From: Cladopsammia gracilis
Taxonomy: Eukaryota > Cnidaria > Anthozoa > Scleractinia > Dendrophylliidae
Assembly (NCBI GenBank): GCA_022457155.1
Contig: JAJGOT010000170.1
Coordinates: forward strand, 482,501-546,500
Direction: 5' to 3'
DNA length: 64,000 nucleotides
Part shown: in pieces, positions 54,405-64,000 of the stretch
Numbering within the stretch: the first letter of the stretch is position 1
How the letters are laid out: every line of letters begins with the position of its first letter
The notes under the pieces: model-generated
What the model was told of the DNA's origin: nothing
Database searches by the model: none
The model's input: the letters and a program-made list of their open reading frames with translations, nothing else
Position numbers and translations under genes: made by a program

Positions 54405-54560
54405 GCAAATCAATGACTAATCAATGACCAAAAATTTTGTGGGTCATTGATTAGTCATTGAGTAGTCATTGAGTATTGGCAATACTCGATGAGTAATCAA
54501 TTGATTACTCATTGATTACCCATTGATTACTCATTGATTACATTGATGTCATTGATTAGT
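54405..54560. repeat. ATTGATTACTC satellite-like tandem repeat
   Basis: About a dozen imperfect 11-12-bp units (CATTGATTACTC, CATTGATTAGT) including locally inverted units (AATCAATTGATT). Confidence 0.85.
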
Positions 54561-55029
54561 TAAGCCTGGTGACAATGACTGACGTTTCGACAGCCTGAGC
54601 GGAAGTCATCTTCAGAGTCATGCGAATGGCATATGGTCAGTTGATGGTTTTAATGTCTGGCTGTTACATACGCCTGAGTTCAATATAGTACGTGTTAATA
54701 TTAATAATGATCTATAAAGTGCCATTTATTATATACGTAAATGAAACAACGTTGTCTGGCAAACAACAGAAACCATACAGAATACAATGGAATTCTGGGA
54801 TCAAGCCAAATAAGGCTTGTTAGCATTCCATTTATTGCTGTTTTTGTCTTTTTCAGGGGACGATTTTAGGCATACCTTGTTATAATGGTGTGCAATCATC
54901 TGAGAACACAAGAAGTCTTTTTCTGTTTCCCAGAAAGCCGTTCGGTCGTATCGTTCTTGGTTTATACCTTTCACCCGACAAAGTTTTTTCAATCAGCCTA
55001 TACAGTGACAATAGGTAAAGAAAGGTTTA

Positions 55030-56260
55030 CGCTTTGATTCACTTTACCTCATGGCAAGGAAGGAGGGGCACGCGTGCGCAGTGCGTAGCGACACTTAGAA
55101 AAAAACACGTAAAAACATGTCAGACGTAAGTAGAGAAGCTTGAGTGAAATAAAATAATTATTTTGACATACCTCTCTAGGCTTTAGACTTTTCTACTTTT
55201 ATCAATCGGATCCTGTTCCTTGACATCGATGGCCATTTTCTGACATAAAAATCACTATATTTCAAGATTTATTCTCCACGGTTTTGGCCTTGAAAGTAAA
55301 CCTTTCTTCTTGAGTAACAACAGTATGGCGTAATGCCATTTCCAGCAGAATCGCCTTCGTAAAATTTAACGCGACAACCCAGAGCGGCAACCAATTCCCT
55401 GTTATCAATCGAAATTATTGTCTCGAAACAATGTTGTCCTTGACCATGAAATTGGTTTTCCGTAAAAGTTTGTATCCACCACGGTAATTCACATTGAAGT
55501 TCGACTTTTTTCAAGGCCACTGAGTAAACATCCCACGGCTAAAATTTCCAATCTTCGATCTGCAATATCTCCACCAAAAATCATCCAAAATTCCTGCTAA
55601 ACATCTCGTTCGGAAGACAATTTACTCCGTTTTTCTATCGGTTTTCAAATTCTGTACAGTATTTTAGGTCAGCAGCCTTTACTCAAGCATAAATATCGTT
55701 GTGTTTCACCCCTCCATCTGTATCGTGACTATGCGCCCGTGACACAGCGCTCCTAACAGCGGTTTATACCATTATGAAAAGATGTTCATGCAAGCCGCAC
55801 GAAAAATCATGTCTCTCCTTCCTTGCCATGATATACAATATATGTAAGAATAAGCTATATTCTGATTTTCTCTGCATGATGTAAAAAAACAAAACACGCA
55901 TAAAATAAAGTCAGTCTGCAAATAGAAATTTGACTGCCAGTTTGAGTCTACAAAGGGTTTAAATGTGGGTATCACGTCGACTCCATCCACCCGGTGCCCA
56001 AGCTCAAGCTTATATTTAATTCAGGTTATTGCTCGTGGGAAAATTTTTGTGTTAGGTTTGAACAACAACTTATTGTTTAAAAGAAACAGATCCTCTGTTC
56101 TCATCTTTTAACAGTCAAGAACACAATATGCAATAACTTGGGTTGTGAAATTCTTTCTTTATTGATACTTTGTAAAGCTGTTTGCATTTTACAAAGGTTA
56201 CAGTCAACGGTCTGACATAACAAAAAATATAGATAAACAGGTAAACATATAATGAATTTA
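55030..56260. other. No gene supported
   Basis: AT-rich DNA with short frames only. A minus-strand frame at 55269-55520 has no recognisable motif. Confidence 0.4.
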
Positions 56261-56267
56261 GTAGAAA

Positions 56268-56490
56268 TTATAAATGAATCAGCGATTTAAATTTATCTTG
56301 ACTATCAGACAGAATAGCTTCTGCAGGCAGGGCATTCCATTCTGGAACAGTGCGCAGAAAAAATGGTTGTTTAAAGCATTCCGTGCGTGGACTAAAAGGT
56401 TTCAGAGTCTGAGAATGATGCTTTATAGTCTTGAACTGGAGTAGTTCAGTATAATCAGTTACTATGATGGCGCTTTAGCCATTAAGAATT
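56268..56490 (-). pseudogene. LINE reverse transcriptase C-terminus
   Basis: The minus strand ends with a TECFKQPFFLRTVPEWNALP word and FKSLIHL before a stop at 56268. The F-x-RT-x-x-EWN-x-LP pattern is the common tail of CR1/Jockey-like ORF2 in cnidarian BAC-type repeats. Only the tail is present. Confidence 0.65.
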
Positions 56491-57129
56491 TTGTACATTA
56501 TAAACAACCCGTTTCTTTTTCTTGCATTGGAAAGTAGCTAACAGCCAAACTCCTCAAGCATGGCTGATACACTTGAGAGACTGGAAAAGTTGTTGTTAAC
56601 AAAACGTGCAGCGCGTCGCTGGAACATTTCAAATTCTTTCTCATATCTCGTTATTGGTGCGATGTCGGAAAATTGGACTAGTTCACTTAAAGAATCTGAC
56701 CCACCCAGTTTGCATTGCGCGCCTAAGTTGGTTCATCCGTCATTTTCAGGGCCCCCGAAAGTCCATACTGTATTGTAGATGAGAAATTCACTCATGCAAG
56801 AGGTGATATGCCTGTCCAAATATGGAATAGAGCCGTATCATAACAATAAGAGAAGTGCGCAATGTAAACTGGGTGGGTCAGACTCTTTAACAGTTTCTCT
56901 TGCACGGTTTTCTGGAGGCAGTTTTCTATGAATTTACCGGCACAATAGTCTATACGTTTTTTGACAATCATAACGCGCGTAGTATCTCTGTCAGTTATTT
57001 TATATAGCGTGTGGCATGAAATTCGCCGGAGTTTAATTTCGCGGAATGCCGATTTTTTGCATTTCGTGGGAACAAATTTAACAGACTTTAACGCTGGGAA
57101 AAATTTTTGCGGATCTCGGTTTTTCACGT

Positions 57130-57238
57130 ACGGTACTTATATACATTAATGTATTAATGTACATTAATACATTAATGTATTAATATACATTATATACATT
57201 AATGTATTGAGCACTGTTTTACGAATATCCAGTTCTAC

Positions 57239-57288
<50 letters not shown>

Positions 57289-57290
57289 TT
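57130..57290. repeat. ACATTAATGT palindromes and (TA)n tract
   Basis: Overlapping palindromes of TACATTAATGTA (57140-57210) and a (TA)n run at about 57243-57286. Confidence 0.85.
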
Positions 57291-57374
57291 GATTTGCAGA
57301 ACTGCTGTCAGAGTGCTCAATAGGAAAACTAGAGCATAAATATTAGAAGACAGTCTGATCAACTGATTCGACTT

Positions 57375-57439
57375 GGCATTTTATTACTAACTAGTTTCGT
57401 ACCGCACAACTTGTACGGCACTCATCAGATAAAATTGCC
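57375..57439 (-). ncRNA. Hammerhead ribozyme motif (type I)
   Basis: Mirror of the plus-strand motif at 57594-57658: CTGATGA core, 9-bp stem II with GU pairs, GAAA, short stem III ACTA/TAGT, cleavage after TAGTA, and stem I GGCAATTTTAT/ATAAAATGCC. Confidence 0.8.
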
Positions 57440-57593
57440 GAATACAAAGATTACAACGTTACACGGATGAGAAGGAAAGTATAAAATTACAACGGTTTTT
57501 TCGGAAGAATAGAACATTTTCTATTCTTCCGAAAAAACCGTTGTAATTTTATACTTTCCTTCTCATCCGTGTAACGTTGTAATCTTTGTATTC

Positions 57594-57658
57594 GGCAATT
57601 TTATCTGATGAGTGCCGTACAAGTTGTGCGGTACGAAACTAGTTAGTAATAAAATGCC
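57594..57658 (+). ncRNA. Hammerhead ribozyme motif (type I)
   Basis: CTGATGA (57605-57611), stem II GTGCCGTAC/GTGCGGTAC with loop AAGTT, GAAA (57635-57638), stem III ACTA-GT-TAGT, predicted cleavage after A in TAGTA, and a stem I of about 10 bp (GGCAATTTTAT with ATAAAATGCC). All conserved core bases are present. Short-stem-III hammerheads of this sort occur in Penelope-like elements and retrozymes of animals. Confidence 0.82.
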
Positions 57659-57783
57659 AAGTCGAATCAGTTGATCAGACTGTCTTCTAATATATATATA
57701 TATAACCAGTAGAGGAAAAATTGAACTCTTCATCTGCTACAAAAGTGCTCAATATAACTTGAAATATAACTTAAAATATAACT

Positions 57784-58096
57784 TAAAATGAAATGCTAGC
57801 AGTAAAATACGAAAATTCAAAAATTCAAATGGTTGCTAGGCAGCAAATGCGTGCTGTTTGACAAAATAAAAGTGTAAAAAAATCACAATTTAATTTGTGA
57901 AAAATCACAATTTAATTGCTCAATTACAGGATTTTAGTCAATGAGGTACCATGATTTTATTGACGGAGAAGACGGTTTGTAAAAAGCGAAACCGGATACA
58001 CTTTTACATCTTATTTTGTCAAACAGCACGCATTTGCTGCCTAGCAACCATTTGAATTTTTGAATTTTCGTATTTTACTGCTAGCATTTCATTTTA
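57784..58096. repeat. Second inverted repeat (86-bp arms)
   Basis: Arms 57784-57869 and 58011-58096, nearly identical, with about 140 bp between. It includes GTTGCTAGGCAGCAAATGCG. Confidence 0.85.
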
Positions 58097-58112
58097 CCGG
58101 TCATTCGTTCAA

Positions 58113-58171
58113 GTTGCCTGATGAGTGTGGTCCTTTCAATTTTGGACCATACGAAACAGAGCTGTCGCAAT
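58113..58171 (+). ncRNA. Hammerhead ribozyme motif (type I)
   Basis: CTGATGA (58118-58124), stem II GTGTGGTCC/GGACCATAC, GAAA (58153-58156), stem III ACAG-AG-CTGT, cleavage site GTC (after 58166), stem I GTTGC/GCAA(T). The core is complete; stem I is short. Confidence 0.75.
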
Positions 58172-58315
58172 AAAACGATGATTACTCCTGAAGTCTGAAC
58201 TCTCATGAAGTTATAGTCAATGCTAGATGAGCGCTCTACGTTATCCATTCTCGCTACTCAAGAATTTGTTTATATATATATAAAAGTAGGTAGACTACTC
58301 AATATGAGCACATAT

Positions 58316-58379
58316 GGATTTTAATACAGTTCTGTTTCGTAGACAAACACAAAGTTGATCCACTCATCAGTTAATCTCC
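58316..58379 (-). ncRNA. Hammerhead ribozyme motif (type I), minus strand
   Basis: On the minus strand: CTGATGA (58370-58364), a long stem II with one mismatch, GAAA, stem III ACAG-AA-CTGT, cleavage after GTA, and stem I formed by AGATTAA with TTAAAATCC. The core is complete and the stems slightly imperfect. Confidence 0.7.
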
Positions 58380-58960
58380 ATATACACTGAAGTATCGTTA
58401 AGGTTTACATCAGCAATATGATCGCGTGACATCGTTACATCAGACCGTTAAAATTCAAAAATTTAAAAATTACATGCTTGCGATTGTGATTGGCTATTTT
58501 AATGTGCGATCACTTATACATAGGAATGTATTTTCGTCGGTGCCTGCAAGTTGATACGAGTTCATTGCGTTTGTTTAAGGTCGCCAATTGCGGTTTCGTT
58601 ATAATAAAAAACTTCTCTGTGGTGCATAAATTACAGCGTTTAGTGAGGTTAGTGTACGCTCTAGCCCTTGCGAGGATCTTCCACGAAATTGTAAATTCTT
58701 CTTTCTTTTCCTTCAATTGCCACAGATATTTACTTAGATATAGTCTAAATGGCTGTTGACTTGACGAGTTTTTCGCTGAGGTAAAGAGGACGGGCCTCAG
58801 TAGGGGGGGGGGGGGGGGGGGGGAGACTAGTCTGGGATAAGCATTTTTAGGGTGTAGCGAGTACCAATAAAACTTTCCCTGATTAATAGGCCCGGTCTCT
58901 CCTCCTAAATTATCACTTCTGTCGTTAACTTTGATTACATTTATAAGTTTCATTCAAAAA

Positions 58961-59183
58961 TTATTTTATACTAAACCTTTGTAGTACAAATCACGTTCCT
59001 ATTAGGGTGTGAACAACAAAATCACCCACAAGAAATATGCGCTAAAACTGTGAGCCGCATAACATTGCACATTTTCTAGCACAGGATTTGAGTAATTTCC
59101 TGTGCGTATTTCTTGTGGGTGTTTTTGTTGTTCACACCCTAATAGGAACGTGATTTGTTCTACAAAGGTTTAGTATAAAATAA
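58961..59183. repeat. Third inverted repeat (about 80-bp arms)
   Basis: Arms 58961-59041 and 59104-59183 share TTAGGGTGTGAACAACAAAA and TTATTTTATACTAAACCTTT. It lies just before the last hammerhead. Confidence 0.85.
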
Positions 59184-59204
59184 GTTTCATCTGTGTATCT
59201 TGTA

Positions 59205-59252
59205 GTTTAATCCTGATGAAGTCTCACTAGCAGACGAAACCAGTCGATTAAT
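59205..59252 (+). ncRNA. Hammerhead ribozyme motif with minimal stem III
   Basis: CTGATGA (59213-59219), stem II GTCT/AGAC with loop CACTAGC, GAAA (59236-59239), a 2-bp stem III (AC-CA-GT), cleavage site GTC (after 59245) and stem I TTTAATC/GATTAA. The minimal stem III is as described for retrozyme/Penelope-type hammerheads that work as dimers. Confidence 0.75.
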
Positions 59253-59351
59253 AAACTCAGTTATACAAGACAAGTTGCTGCGTGCTGCCCACAAGTCTTT
59301 TTATTTTAAAATGAACATTATACTAATCCAAATAGACGTTTGAATTTAAGG

Positions 59352-59465
59352 TTGAAGTCAGATGTCGAAAATCGAAAAAAAGTGAAGTCGGAAATCGTAA
59401 AAAAATTGAAGTCGGAAATCGAAAAAAAAGTGAAGTCGGAAATCGAAAAAAAGTGAAGTCGGAAG
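59352..59465 (+). repeat. Tandem GTGAAGTCGGAAATCGAAAA repeat, locus 1
   Basis: About five units of roughly 24 bp with variable A runs. The same unit recurs at 60505-60658 and 61618-61706. Confidence 0.85.
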
Positions 59466-59946
59466 TCATGGCAAGAAATTGGGTGACATTTGCCTCTAAT
59501 TTTTTAACTCGTCCCCAGACCCCCAATTTGATCCTTAAAATCACAGCGAAAACGCCATTTATGGAAGGGAAAATCACGATTTCGCCCATTTATGAATTAC
59601 TTTTCGGAAATCCACACTCGGATTCCAGTAATTTGGTTATTAATTTTGTTACTGGAAACGTTAAAATATTTTAATAACTTAAAAAAAAGTCATGTCATTT
59701 TGACGTTGAAGTGACCAATGTCACGTAAAGGCTTGTATGGAGCTCAACCGCGCGGTCATCGCTTTTAGCGGTATAACTCATTTTAATAGGTGTAATGTCA
59801 ACATCCACACTCGGTTTTGAAGAGACTGGGATCTAGTGAACATTTTGATGGGAAATATGATTTAGTTGGAGCGAAAGAAACCCTGTCATTTTGACATTTT
59901 TCAATGCAATATGCTTCGACTGAGCCCATTTTGGCTTCCATTGGTG

Positions 59947-60278
59947 GGTAAAGTCTAGATTCCATAGCTCAGAAGGAGGTCGGACACCTTATTGAGACTT
60001 ATGTAACGGAGTAACTGGTTAGCTTTCAGTTGAGGTTAGGGGTAGCAGTTTATATAGTTAAATTTAGGACTAAGCAGCCAGAGAAGCTAGGTGGTACGGT
60101 AGGTTATGTAAGTCTAAGCCTAGCTGAGGTCACAGGTTCAATCCTGAGTGGGGATTTTATATTTTCTTTTTTACACTTAAAAATTTATTGAACATAAAAT
60201 TCTAAGTGTCGACATTACGTTATATAATTCTCAATAAGTGTCCGACCTCCTTCTGAGCTATAGAAGGTAGACTCTACC
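59947..60278. mobile_element. Mutator-type MITE with internal B-box
   Basis: 9-bp direct repeats CCATTGGTG (59938-59946 and 60279-60287) flank inverted ends GGTA(A/G)AGTCTA...ATAGCTCAGAAGGAGGTCGG of about 60 bp. A 9-bp duplication fits Mutator-like elements. The interior carries a tRNA-like stretch ending in the B box GGTTCAATCC (about 60135). Confidence 0.75.
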
Positions 60279-60357
60279 CCATTGGTGACTTGCGCGGACT
60301 AGCGCCCAGGCCGTTCGAGCTCAACTGCGCATGGGTAATAGTTCATTTTAGTACAAT

Positions 60358-60743
60358 CAAAGTATAGAGCAAGGCTGATACTACGTAGAACATTTAACGC
60401 GACAACGACATGATAGAGCCCAAACTGAAAGCCAAAATGCAAGTAACGCGCAGGCCCGGAGCAAATGTCTCCTTTCAGGGGGCAATTTTTTGGTATGCAA
60501 AAAAAAAGTGAAGTCAGAAATCGAAAAAAAAGGTGAAGTCGGAAATCGAAAAAAAAAGTGAAGTTGGAAATCGAAAAAAAAAGTGAAGTCGGAAATCGAA
60601 AAAAAGTGAAGTCGGAAATGGCAAAAAAAAAGTGAAGTCGGAAATGGCAAAAAAAAAGTCAAAGTATAGAGCAAGGCATACCACGTAGAACATTTAACGC
60701 AACAACGACATGATAGAGCCCAAACTGAAAGCCAAAATGCAAC
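60358..60743. repeat. Direct repeats around tandem array locus 2
   Basis: An 80-bp segment (AAGTATAGAGCAAGGC to GCCAAAATGCAA) occurs at 60359-60441 and 60661-60742. It flanks tandem GTGAAGTCGGAAATCGAAAA units (60505-60658). Confidence 0.8.
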
Positions 60744-61617
60744 CGTGGTCAGCTGTTTCGACCTGGTTGGGTCTCGTCAGCATGGTGTAGCAGCAAAAAG
60801 ATAGAAAAACCAGCGTGTGGTCGCCGGGTCCGTGTAGGTGAGACATTTCAATTGCACTCAATGAAAGATTAGGACTTTATTACACCGTGGTCCACCGTAG
60901 GTTTCCACAGTCGAGATTACAAGTTCTCCCACAGATTCTTCGCCTACAGAATTCTCATTCAGTTCCAGTATACATGTAGATAATTCACATCTGCGTTCGT
61001 TCGGTGCAATTCGCTGTAAAATACAATGTTCCGTCTAAGAAAAACGTCCTAAATACACTCAAATTGAATAACTGGAAAGTACAGAATAATAGACTTACAC
61101 AAGTGTGGATACTCCAAGTTCTATCCGGCGTACAAAAGAAAAAACATTCAGCAGCAGATAAATACTGTTTTCGCAAAAAACAACATGGCCGACGCGCCGA
61201 GCACATGGCCGAGACACTTGAAAGGGCTTATGGGAAGTTCAGAAACAGGCTACCCAAGAAAAGTAACAACACAGCGCGAACGCCAATTCTAGTCTCTACC
61301 ACATCGCACGTGGTGATGGCAACAGATGTGAGCTCGAATTCAAATGTTTGCCAATTGACCCAAGTCACAGCGGCGCGTGACCATGAGTAATAGGCAAAGA
61401 ATTTGAAATATCATGTCGTTGTCGCGATAAAGAAATTGAGGATGGACAGAACCATCCCTCAGTGAGAACATGGCCAATACCATGTGAAAAATAAATAAGC
61501 AGCATTTCAGATCTGAAAAGATCTACGGTCCCAAAATATAACAAGTACATAAGAAGCAAAGAACCGCGAACGAAAATGCTGCCGGTGTAAGTAGGATCTG
61601 TTAGTACAAGAATAATT

Positions 61618-61706
61618 GAAGTCGGAAATGACAAAAAAAAAAGTGAAGTCGGAAATGGAAAAAAAGTGAAGTCGGAAATGGCAAAAAAAGTGAAGTCGGA
61701 AATGGG
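61618..61706 (+). repeat. Tandem GAAGTCGGAAATGGCAAAAA repeat, locus 3
   Basis: Four units of the same family as those at 59352 and 60505. Confidence 0.85.
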
Positions 61707-61779
61707 ATAGTGTCCCTCCTCGGCTTTCGTACTTTAGGCAGTCAGGAAGAGGTACAAGGAAAGACAATTTGAATTGGCA

Positions 61780-63180
61780 TATAAAAAGTGAAAAATTAAA
61801 AACCCCAACAATTCAAGTAAGATGATTAAAGAATAAAGGGCCAAGATCTCCGTTTTAAAGTTACTCTAAATCTACTTCCCTGGGTACCAAAGGTTCTCTC
61901 ACGGTACGCTTTCTTGTGAAGTCGCTATAGTAGGAGCATAGCAAAGCAGAGCAGGCGCCGGTTTATTTGTAGAGTTACATTTCGGAAACGCGCGCGCGTC
62001 CACAATTTTGCCCTGGGACCGACCGGCAGGAGACACGAGGGGCGTGTAATATGAAAGAGATAAGAGCGCGAGAAAAGCGTCCGGTACTGTGATTCAAGCA
62101 CCTAGAAAAAAAATGTTTTGATGCTTCTCCACTTATATACGAAGGCTGTAAGTATTGTAACAAATCAAGACACAGAAATATATTCAATCTTTTTGTTGAT
62201 TCAGTATTTTACATCAATGTCGCCAAATACTCAACACGCTATTCATATGAACAAGTAATTCTGTCTTCTAAGGTGGGTTTTTCTAGATTTGGTTTTTAGA
62301 ATCTCATCAGAACAAATTGAAACGGACTACAATAATGTTTTAGGCGTTAAAATGGTGCAAGGATTATGTTAAAATAAAAGCCACGTTTTAAGGACTATTA
62401 TTTATCAAGATCTATGAATCCAGTCAATCTACGAATTTTTGCTGGTGATTATAAAAAAAAAATTGCAACATTGTTTTATTCAGCCCTATGCATTTGAGGG
62501 TGGTCCACTTAGCAACATACAAAAAGTCTCCCTTTAAAAATTGTGAGCTATTACCACAGGACACCCAAGTTGCGTAAAATCACACTCTCAAAGAAGAAAC
62601 ATTGTTTTCATCGTGTTTCTCTTTTTAAAAGCCCTATGGATAAAGTAAATCATACCCACAGAGTTATTCTTTAGTGAAGTAATACTGAAAGTACGTCTTT
62701 TTCAGTTTTAAGCTTTTTGCACAGGCCACCCATGTAAAAGTAATACACTTTCTCTGAGAATACATATTTTTTTTTTTCCTTTTTTGGGCATGAAATTGTT
62801 CTGCAGACTTATACTAATATTTAACAATCGAATTGTTTTTACTAAGTTGTTTATTGGCTTAATGCTACAGACGTATTTTACTCGATCTGCTCACGGATTC
62901 AATAATATCAGATTGAAGTTGACGCCTGGAAACATAAAGCTTCAAAGATGTTCAAATTATGTTGCTAAGTAAACCATCCTTGATCACATGGAATTGAGAA
63001 AAATGATGTTGCAATTTGTTTGCAAATTTACTGTTTGACTGCAGTGGACTAAAATGACAACAGTTACCCGATGGCACTAAACCTTTTTTCTGTAAACTGT
63101 ACATAATTTTAGATGTACGCTAATGTTTCTGACGAGGACAAAACCAATATTCAAGAGTCCAATTAATCTTGTGCAATTCT
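61780..63180. other. No gene supported
   Basis: AT-rich DNA; short frames without motifs (for example 62784-62972). Confidence 0.4.
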
Positions 63181-63208
63181 GAAATGAAACTGGAACTGAA
63201 AATCAAAA

Positions 63209-63469
63209 CGTTATCAGAACAGTCGAGTTTGCTTGTAGAGTCAGGCCTTATTAATCATAAGTGAATGATGATCCATAAGGCCAGCAACCATAATGGTGGA
63301 CGGAGGCCGTAGGCGTGGGGCCCGGGGCCCACTATGCCTATGAACAGGCATTCTGGTTGGGAATAAGGCGAATAGCGCGGGAAACGCGAGAGGACGGAGG
63401 GGAGGGAAATGAAAAATAGCCGATCGATGAGGCTTGACTCTACAAGAAAACTTGTCTGTTCTGATAACT
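63209..63469. mobile_element. Small MITE with GC-rich core
   Basis: Inverted ends of about 38 bp (ACGTTATCAGAACAG... TTGCTTGTAGAGTCAGGCC and its complement at 63431-63469) enclose a GC-rich core with GGGCCCGGGGCCC. The minus-strand frame over it is not supported as a gene. Confidence 0.65.
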
Positions 63470-64000
63470 TTCACCTTCACTTATTTTGAGCTTTCGAACA
63501 GTACCCCTCTCGCAAAACTAAGTAAAAAACCGTTTTCATTTTCCGTCTAGATATAAATTTAGAGACAAATTACTCGTCTGTCAATACGTATTAAGAACGC
63601 CAGGGATGTCCCTAACCGTTTTTAACATTATAAGCCCGGGACTGTCGAAAGGAGTTCCATGACGTGTTTGTTTTGTTAAACCTTAAAAGGTTTCGCGAAG
63701 TTTGCATAAAAGCATTAAAATGCTTGGCGATTGTCTGTTATCCAGTACAGTCAGTTAATGCGCCCACTGACCATCTCTTCCATTTAAAGGCGATTGTCCA
63801 CGGTCTTTGACATGTCTTTTGGCACAAGCGTTCATCGTGTCAGGAAAAAAAACACCTGTAGTTCTGGTGTTAAAATATCTATTTACTGTGATGATGTGGG
63901 TTATTATTCCCGGTTATTATTCCACATGATCCAGGAAATACGGTAATCATGACTTACTGATGAGCTTTCATGACGACGACACTACGAACCTGCGACAGAA

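Larger units (their letters stand above)
57342..57691. repeat. Perfect 171-bp inverted repeat carrying hammerheads
   Basis: Arms 57342-57512 and 57521-57691 appear identical in inverted orientation around the 8-nt centre AACATTTT. Each arm carries a hammerhead ribozyme motif, so the two ribozymes are on opposite strands. A perfect palindrome indicates a very recent inverted duplication or a foldback copy. Confidence 0.92.

Noticed and set aside
54565..54625. Possible hammerhead on the minus strand (CTGAAGATGA...GTCGAAACGTCAG)
   Set aside because: The core is CTGAAGATGA, not CTGANGA, so it is not a valid hammerhead core; probably a decayed Penelope-type terminal sequence.
60740..60795. Hammerhead-like CTGACGA...GGTCGAAAC on the minus strand
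   Set aside because: CTGANGA and GAAA are present, but stem III lacks the A15.1-U16.1 closing pair and stem I does not pair well.
61004..61390. 128-aa plus-strand frame
   Set aside because: No domain, no splice context; likely chance.

Overview
This is animal nuclear DNA: AT-rich, intron-containing, with poly-A tails, MITEs and many decayed retrotransposons. A TPR-CHAT gene, Penelope-like sequences with hammerhead ribozymes, and THAP-, P2X7- and Polinton-type elements together suggest a cnidarian, most likely a stony coral or close relative. That assignment is inference from gene content; no marker gene fixes the species.

Host gene. One plus-strand gene appears to run through most of the window. 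Five short exons (3678-3768, 6355-6516, 7707-7784, 20659-20726, 20953-21072) encode a TTC4-like N-terminal TPR unit and join in matching splice phase. After a 28.6-kb intron, a large exon (49675-53007) encodes 15 homogeneous 40-residue TPRs and a CHAT (caspase-like) peptidase domain with its His/Cys pair intact. An in-frame TAA at 51763-51765 separates the TPR array from CHAT, so this copy is either a pseudogene or a truncated allele.

Mobile layer. (1) 967-1640: a TIR element carrying two tRNA-like sequences. (2) 5257-5852: a TTAA-flanked MITE. (3) 8681-9650: a 37-bp minisatellite. (4) 14181-19126: a 4.9-kb DNA transposon with 426-bp TIRs and a decayed gene whose acidic motifs resemble a FEN1/XPG-type nuclease. 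(5) 25515-42907: a 17.4-kb Polinton/Maverick lying in the large intron, with a palindromic TIR. It carries a YqaJ exonuclease, VLTF3-like factor, penton-like pair, coiled-coil protein, major capsid protein, packaging ATPase, several small (mostly membrane) proteins, integrase and protein-primed DNA polymerase B. Most of its larger genes are broken by frameshifts or stops, so it is a recent but dead copy. (6) 43030-43669 and 43826-48088: TTAA-flanked elements, the second with THAP and P2X7-like remnants. (7) 48.3-49.6 kb: an inverted element with 21-bp tandem repeats. (8) 54-59.3 kb: a Penelope-like RT remnant followed by three large inverted repeats and five hammerhead ribozyme motifs. (9) 59.9-63.5 kb: further TIR elements and tandem repeats. 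LINE 3' ends are scattered throughout.

How it works together. In the Polinton each TIR runs up to the start codon of a terminal gene (YqaJ left, PolB right), so it probably supplies both promoters. Nearly every internal gene has a TATATA-type motif within about 25 nt of its ATG, and in two places that motif has grown into a long (TA)n tract. The virion-type genes are clustered centrally, and integrase and polymerase converge at the right end.
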